A stretch of 64,000 nucleotides of DNA, from the NCBI GenBank assembly GCA_022494885.1, contig JAGVSM010000828.1:34997-98996 (forward strand), read 5' to 3'. The stretch is from Micrasema longulum (lineage: Eukaryota > Arthropoda > Insecta > Trichoptera > Brachycentridae). The stretch's first letter is position 1. Each line of letters starts with the position of its first letter. The position numbers and the translations under genes are program-made. The notes beneath the pieces are model-generated. The model made no database searches. It worked only from the letters and a program-made list of their open reading frames with translations, and was not told where the DNA came from. Below are positions 49,201 through 58,200 of this stretch, in pieces.

Positions 49201-52200
49201 CACAGTGAAAGAAGTAGAGTTAAATTCAATTGAAATCGCGATATATGAAAATGAACGTTTTAAAGTAACTCGTTTAATGACAAAAAAATATTGCTTTGTT
49301 GTGCGAGTGAAACCGATAGGAAGACCCACAAAACGGCTTGGTGGGGTATGTGGAAGAATGTTCTTTCACCTTTATTGATGGGGGTGAGATTCATCTGGCT
49401 GAATTATTTCACTTACTAAGCAACGCCTGAAAACACTTGAAAAATTTTATTTTATTTATATGTTTGTATTTTTTTTATCACTTTTTCTTTCCTTGGTTCC
49501 TCTTTCTCTCTCCTTCCAAACTCATTATCTGATCCCACGTTTTCCTCATCATTTAATATGTATAACATAATGTACTTTAAAAAAATTATATTCATATAAA
49601 TATGTGCAAGCCTAATTATGTTTTTTTTTTATATATTTTATTTTAACATATGTTTGTATATTTTAATATACAAGTATATTTATGGTTTTTAATACAAAAT
49701 TTTGACTAATCTCTTCTTTTGACCCGTCTGTTTTTTGGTTGGCTGGAAGATATTGCTTTTAGCAATAAGTCCGCCAAAGTACTTATTCTTTGTCCTTGAA
49801 TTTTTAAATAAATAAATATGAATTGGTTTTTTTTAATTACACAAAAACAACAGAACTGATAGGTATATGGTATATGGTATTATTCATAAATAAAATCGAA
49901 AATATCATTATATCCCTATCCGCATCTGATAGTGCATATGGCACTACTTTGGAACACCAAATGCGGCGTATCTCAATCATCTGTTACATGAAGGTAAGCT
50001 GATCAGTCTTACGCTTTTGGTTCCAGTCCTGGGACAGTGAAATATTGCAGTCATCAAATTTAACATCAAATTAACAATATTTTTAGTACATCAAAATACA
50101 AGTAAACAAGGTTAGATTTAACTCCCGGAAGAGTTATTAAATTGGCTTTTTTTGCCACAGAGAGGGAAAACATTTTCGAGAATATTCACCAGTCTGCCAG
50201 TGTGTAAAGTTGCCACTTAAACCAGCCGATGACAGGTATCAGCTCTTACTTTCTTGTTAAAGACAACATTTTGTTTTTGTTGTTTACATAATGAAATCAG
50301 CTCTGGAACATTTCAGCCTGTTTACTGGAATAAATTATTTTAATTACTTTCCAGGTATGCTGAAATACGGTAAAGAGAGTCGCCACGCTTCCCAACAGCC
50401 TCTGTCCGAAGTTTGTAGGGACCTGCATTGTCGCAGAGAGCGCTATACGTGGACATCCCATCCTGCATTAGAAGGCACCAGGTGCGGAGATCATAAGGTT
50501 AGCAAAAAACGCATGATGAATAGTTTAACCACAGTGGTGTTAACATAAGTTGTGTCCTTTTTTTCCAAATGAAGAGAATTTGAGTACATAACAAAATAAA
50601 AATACAAAAAATTAGCCAATAATGTATTCTCCTTCATTATTTTACAAGAAATTAGTCAAATTCAAAGATCCATATCAACAGAAGGTGTCGAAAATGCTCA
50701 ATGTTGTCTACTTGACATTCCATTTTGATGACTTTTGTAATCAATTTTTTTTAGTGAAGGTATAACCGGCTAAGTCTCTATTTTTTAAAGGATTGTCAGT
50801 AGATGAAAAAAAGAGGATATATAAGGAAGTTATGAAAATTACATCACAACACCTATACCAATTAAGAAAAAAATATTTCTTACAATTGGCGGGAATGGAA
50901 CCTACGACTCCAGTTTCACAATTAGCTGTCTAACTAACTGCGCCACAGTGCCTGTAAAATAATGTAGGTAACGTAAAAAAAAAAACAGTATCTTGTAGAG
51001 CAGAAAATTTTAATTCGAATGACGAACCCATAGAATGAAGAATAGTCTTAATAGACCAACCTTAACCATTTTGTTTTAATTTCGGTTCTCATTTTAAAAT
51101 TCGGAAAAAAATAGACGCAACTTACATTTGTTAACACTAAGTTTATTAAAAAAAAAATTATCAAACTAAGTTTTCATTTTGTAATATCTAAATGGCAACA
51201 GAGTTCAATTAAGACCAGTTACGATGGATAAATGAGTTTTGAATATACATTTTTTGGAATGAATTGTAGAAAAATTAAGCCGTGATGAGAATTTAGAACA
51301 GAAAAGACAGATCAAAAATGCTTCCTTTTTAGTTAGGAAAGTTAAATAATGAAAGAAAGAAGAGTCTTCATATGAGTCAAAACAAATGTGAGATTTATAC
51401 CCGTATGCAGAGACAAACCTTAAGGTGAGGTAAGTACATTCTATTGTCTTCACCTTCGGGTTATTCTCCGCATATGAGATTAGAATGTACTTTCCTCACC
51501 TTAAGATTTGTCTCTGCATACTGGTATTAGGATCCAGAAGTTTTAGGAATCTATTTTGTATTCTATCTAGTTGTGATATATAAATTGTATATAGAGAATT
51601 CCAAACAATATAATAATGGATACATTTTTTATTTCAAAATAAGTCCTTTGATTTTTCAAACTCAGAACGACTGCATTAGTTTTTGTTTCCCAATTTTATG
51701 TCAATTAATGGCTGAAGAAATTATTGAATGCGAGTATTTTGCTATTGTACTTTATTTTATTTATTTATTTATTTATTTAACTTTTTGTAAATAATGTTAT
51801 TTGTACATTGGCGGGCTTATTGCCAAATGGCAATTTCTTCCAACCAACCAATAACAACTTTATCCCAGAGATAATGTAGAACTACTACTAGTTCTTTATC
51901 CCACCTACATAGAATACAAGACTTAACATATATCTCTTATTTTTTAAAATAATGAACTTTTGTTTTGCTATAACAGGCCTAAATTTTACGATTATTTTTT
52001 CAAATTTTAGAAAGTAGGTTATTTCACACCATAAATAATATGTGTTAATTTTTTGACACGACATTACAGCACCGTCTCTGGAGGAATTTTTTAACACAGT
52101 CAGTCAAAGTTTGGTAAGTTCAATAATAGTTTATTTCTGTGTTTCCAGTGGTGTAGAGGGGGTAGGTGTGTTGGTCGCGGGGGACGAGAGACAAGCGCTG

Positions 52201-55200
52201 TTCCGCCCTCGCCCTTGGCGGGCGGCTGGGCCTCCTGGAGCCCCTGGCTGGACTGTGCCTCGGGCTGTTTGCACTCGGATGGGGGCCGCCTCTCCCAAGG
52301 CAGCAGTGGGATCACCGTCACCAGCAGAAGATGTGATCAACCCAGGTTAAGAACGAACTGTTACAGAATGGCTGGTGGAGGGAAGGCTACAGCTCAGGTT
52401 TTCCCGATCGCACTTGTTTCTCTCGGTTATGAAGCAAGCCATACAGCAACCCATACCAATATCGCCGTCAAAATTGAAAAAATTATATTGAGGGTGACAG
52501 ACAAATTTACTATATTATGTACTGAGGTACATTTGCGGTGATCGAGGCATTAAAAGCAGTAAATGTTAATTCTAGTTTTATTTATATACATATTAGGATA
52601 TTATGTTTTTGGCTAGTAAAATAATACATTTTTTACTGTCTTAGAAAAGAATTACTTACCCTAGTTAGACAGTCAAAGCAACTTTATATTAGTATTTCAA
52701 TTTTATGTGTATATAATAATACAATATGATAAATAAATAAATAAAATTGCGATGTAATTTTTTTTTATTGTACACGAGCTTTATAGCCATGATTGCAAAA
52801 ATAGCAAGGATAAAACCACAATCAACACCCTAATTGCGTTTTTTGTATCTCTCTTGTGTTCATATCATCAATTTACATCAATCACACAAAAAATTTCAAC
52901 ATCTGTTCAATTTACAGGCCTGAAAATGGCGGTGAATATTGTGATGGCTTCCCTAAAAAGTATCGAACGTGCATTGCATCGCAGGTATATTAATCAACAA
53001 AATTATTTATTTAATTTCATACTGAAAATTGTGTTTACAGAAGTCATCTTTTTGTTTTCAGTGTCTAAATGTTCCTCGAATGACAATCAGTGAGTTCTCA
53101 GATCAAATCTGTTTGAGAGCGAGAGAAGTGGATGCAGATTTGATTGGAACTGGTTTTCAGAGATACAATTCAGATGGTAAAAACAATTTGTTTAAATATT
53201 TCGCTCATTAAGAGTTTTAAAGTAAGTTTAATATCATTCATAACATCAAAGTTTAAAAAAATATATGTCAACTAACCCAAAAGTTGTATTTCATAATATT
53301 TTGTGTACATTTTTTTCTCATAGGATCCACTCAAATGGACACATCATAAATTTCTTAATTTTTTTGAAAAATTTTTTTCAATTGAACCATAGTAAATGGT
53401 TTAAAATAAATATTATTTGACTAAGAAACTGGGATACTTTTGTTACTGACTGTTATTTGCAGGGACGCAATACCTCATCATGGGGAAGTTCAGTCGTTTT
53501 TTTATATGTTAATAGACTATTTAACTTAGCAAAAAAAGTATACATCAGCTGTGATTTTTTTGAAGTTTTGCATTTTTGAAATTACTTCGCGTATGACATA
53601 TCAAGTTCTCATATTCATCTTCTTGATGAGTTCAGCTGATCCATCAGTTGACTTACTGTAAACTGAAAACCTATCACAACTCTCTTATCATTGGTTGATT
53701 CGGAAGTACTCTAGTGACGTCATGCAAAGTAGTTCATTTTTATTGAAATCATTTTTATTGTTTTTTTCGTACACCTTCAGGAAACTTTACGGTTCAATTC
53801 AATGCTCTAATTTTTACCGCGCGTAAGAATATTTTTTTATAATAAATTTCTCATAGGGGTAAACTTCTTCGTGTTTTTGTAGGCGTTCTTTTGGATGTAA
53901 ATCTCTTTTCGATATATTTTATACTGACTGCTATAGCTGTCATTTCCTAAATTTGAGATACGATTTTGACGGCTTTAGCTAGAATAATAGCGATAGCTCA
54001 GATGCATGATAATCAATCATAATACTCGTATGTTCATATACCACTGATTTTCTGAAATTGAACGGTTTGAGTAGGTAGAGAGAAATTGTCTTCAGACAAT
54101 TGGTCCGCCTTATGCATGTGTATGTAAACTGAATATAATTAATAATTAAGTGTTTAAATAAATAAATTATGAGAACGTTCAGTTGTTTTTTTTAATATTT
54201 CTTTATTTGTTAATAAACTATAAAACTAAGCCAAAAAAAGAATATTTTATTTTTATATATCGTATAATCATCGCTATGCTTTTTTAAAGTTTCGTAATTT
54301 TAAATTACTCCCGCTCGTGATGTCACTAGTAGTCATCGGTGAGTTTTCCTGACTGGTGAGTTGGCTTTCCGGAAACCGGAAATCTATCCAACGCTGTAGT
54401 TGATAGGTTAAATTGCAAGAACTTGCGACGTAATTCCAAGTAGTTCATTTTTATACTTTTTTCATACATTTTTGAGAAACTTCTTCATTATAATTAAATT
54501 TGATAATAATCTATTTTTCTTGTCAAAGTTTTAAAAATATGAATACAAATATTTCTGTTTTACAATATTTTGGGGATGTACCTGCTCAAAATATTGTTTA
54601 CACCTAGTTTATCCAACTAAATAAATGACTTTAATCTACTAATATCACGACATTCAATAAACACTAAAAATATTGCTTTAATTTTATGTAACTCCGATGT
54701 TATTATTTTTTACCTTTAAAAACATCACATTTTGATTTTAATTTAATAAACATACTCTATTGTTTTAATTTAGCTGCCGACGCCTGTTCGGTTTGGTGCC
54801 ATACCAGGGGTGGGGGTCTCAAGAGCCGAGGGTGGACTTTTCCTGATGGTACCACATGTCTGACCAAACAAGGAAAGAAACCCATGCACTGCATTAGCGG
54901 CATGTGTGTGGTAAGAACACGACGTTTTCGTCATCCTCATTAATATTTTTTTTTTTTTTTTGATTCATCGAAATTGTTTTTATTTCAATTTATTTATTTA
55001 AAAAAATAACAAACGCATAAATTACAAACAAAAATTAAGGGCATAAGTACATATTATAAAAAGGGAACATAAAAGAGACTCTTGTCAAAGTAGTAGGAAA
55101 ATTCTGCTCAGGAAAACCCCTTCGGATACATGGAACAGATCAACATCCAGAGGGATGTTTTTCAGTATAGCGGTAGCCCTTCCAACAGGCATAACCATCG

Positions 55201-58200
55201 GCAGGTTAGTCCTGTATATGGGAATATGAAACAATCTATGCTGACGCTATCTTAGGTATTTATCAGGAACATACAAACCAATGCTCATCATGATCTTAGG
55301 ATCATCGACCATACCACGCAACAATCGATAAAAATATGTAGTTAAATACAGATTCTTTCTAGTCTCTAAACAAAAACATATATATCTTGTTTTTTGTTTT
55401 GTACACCATTTAGTGGAAAGGATCTTAATTATATTGTTTTGGTATGTGTTACAATCAATATAGTATAAAGTTTCCGCAAACCAAGTTTCTTAAAATTTCC
55501 ATTGAAAACAAACATAAAAATGGCATTTTTCCATAAAAAATTATGAAGCGCCATCTATGAATAATTAGTTTCATATTTTTGTTTAGAATCACCTTAAGTT
55601 AAGTTTTAAGTCATCCACAAATAACGGAAAACGCCAGTTCAAAATTAAATTAGTAATATCATTATTGAAAATTGAAATTAAACATAAATTATATGTGATT
55701 TTTAAATAATAGGGAAATAGCACGAACTTTTTCGCAACTTTAAATTAATAAGGGTCTATAAAATACTGTCGAGTAAAAAAAAATTTTGTTCATGTTATTA
55801 GTAGCGTAATTTTTTTTTAAATTAATAATTCTAAATTCCCGCGAAAAAGGTCCATCGAATTGGCCACGCCCCTAATCCGTCACGATTTGGTTGAATTTGA
55901 ACTTTTTTTGTGACCGTTTAAATTTACATAGAACATCATCACGAATCTTAACGTCACAATTGTAAAGGCCAAATATGTCGCATTTTAGTAGAGACATATT
56001 TTTAAACGATTTGATTTTAAAAGTTAGCCATGAAAACATTTCTCCATAAGATCCATATTAATTTTGAAAATACAATTAATTCTTCTAAATCCATTACACA
56101 TATTTGTATTGGTATTTGCAGTATGTGATATTTCCTTATTGGGTTTAAACTAAATTTGAAACATCACAATAATTATTATTTTCAAAAAGATTTTAAATAT
56201 TCGGCTGCAATTCAAATGAAAACTGTTCTTAAAACATGAAATGAAAATAAAATACTTTAAGCATATTTGAAATCATGTAAAATAAAATTGATGACAAAAT
56301 AATCTACCTATCATGTATCTGAGAATTTAATAATTTTATCCTAAATTTTTTTATTACATCGCCTATTTTAAACCAGGAATTCAAATGCTCCAATTCCGAA
56401 GATCTGGAGTTCTCTAGCACTTTGGGTCAGTGTGCTCGGGACATCGAGGAGTCCTCATCCTCCACATCTTCCGTCAGCAGCGGCCCGTGGAGGAGATCCA
56501 GTGGACCACAATGGCTCTCAGCAAGTGGTTGCCACTACCACTGTGTCTCGCCGGGATCTGGGATACGACTAGTCAAGCAAAAAGGAACTGCACCTAAAAA
56601 TAGTATCCAACTGTGCAAGCCAGATGAAATTGTATGATATTTTAATACTTTCAGTTTACTTTATCGATAAAAACTCGCAATAAAACAGAGTCATAACTCA
56701 AAAAAGCAGAATTTCCAGGAGAGCCAAAAAACTCAATTAACATGTTTTTTCAACACCGTGTATTTTTCATTAGGTTTTTTTTTTTTTTTATTTACACCTA
56801 TTAAAGCAAAGCCGATGAGTCATATATATTTAGATTTATCTTAAAAATGCTATGGGAAACATTTTTTTTTTTTAAACTCGATTGTCATAAAGAAAATAGT
56901 TCAAATGTGACTCTGTTTAAGAATGGCAGTAGTCAAATAAGTGTTAGTGTGAGTATGTTGTTCAGCTGTCAAGTGGGAAATTCTTAAAACTAGCATTTTT
57001 TAACGTATGAGTTTTTTTTTGTAATTTTTTCTATGTAGGTACTAATCTTAAAATCAGATTTTTTTTAATTATGACTCTATTTTATTGGATGTACAATATG
57101 TGTTTTCTTAATTTTGTATAATTGATATTCATATCTTCATTTTCTTTAGTTATTTTATCTTCAGTTTTATTTTATCTGCAAAGTCAGTATTCCAATACTA
57201 GTCCTATCAACGCTAATTGGGAAGGTAATGTGTGACATTTCTGCTTTTGACATTTTAGATAACTAAACTTACGGTTTATCAATTTGCACTGGTTGGTCCA
57301 TGATTGGCCTCTACAAAATAATATTACAATATTATGAACCTTTTTTAGATTTGTCTGTACTTATTTATGATAGATTTATTTTCAATTTGCAGGGTTGTGG
57401 ACGTCTTAAAACTCCTCATGAACATGCAACCTATGTGTGTACTAAATACAAAGAAAGAGTCAGAAGACTATCAGGTGTTGGAATGCAAATATCTCCCGCA
57501 GTTGGTATGTTTCATTTCACATTTTCATTTTCAAAATCATTTACTTAGTTTTGAAGTCAGTAATTTCAAGTTTATGCACTAATATTTTAATTTTTCAGAG
57601 GATCCTGATAGACCTTGTCGGATAGCCTGTCAAGATGATTCAGTTTCTCATAGATTTTATTTGGTGAATGGACAGGAAGGATGGTTTCCGTTTGGTACTT
57701 CATGCAGTAAAACAAAAGTTGCCTACTGCATTAGCGGAAAATGTTTGGTAAACTACCGAGTTACTTATATCAAGTGTCTTCTTCTTCTTCACGTATCATA
57801 CCAGGTCCCCCCGATGTTGATGACCACTTGGGAGAAAGCCTTCCAGTCCTGAATAGTGCGGAAAAGCTTCTTTGTGGTTCTAATCCTGGTCCGTTTTCGA
57901 ATGTTATAAGACAGGAAAACTGTTTTCTTCAAAATCTCCTATGTCCTATTTTTCACCTCTCAACGCATGGCCAAAATATGAAATCTTACAGAGCTTAAGG
58001 GTGGTGAACATTTCTGTATTTGTATTGATTCTCTCTCTATCTCTCTCTCTTATTTATTGTTGGTTGTCATATCGGTCCAAGAGATTATTTACATTCAAGG
58101 GTAATCAATAAATACTTAACCCATCTTTACTTCTTCTTATACCAGACTTAAAACATTGTTGCTTAAACAAACTGGTGTAAGAAGTAGAAAAATTGAAAAA

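Noticed and set aside
52100..52340. Long - strand frames with Pro/Ala/Gly-rich translation
   Set aside because: Antisense shadows of the GC-rich TSP1 exon.
57661..57998. Two + frames following the exon at 57599
   Set aside because: They run into the intron and an inverted LINE 3' end; the donor GTAAAC at 57748 ends the real coding part.
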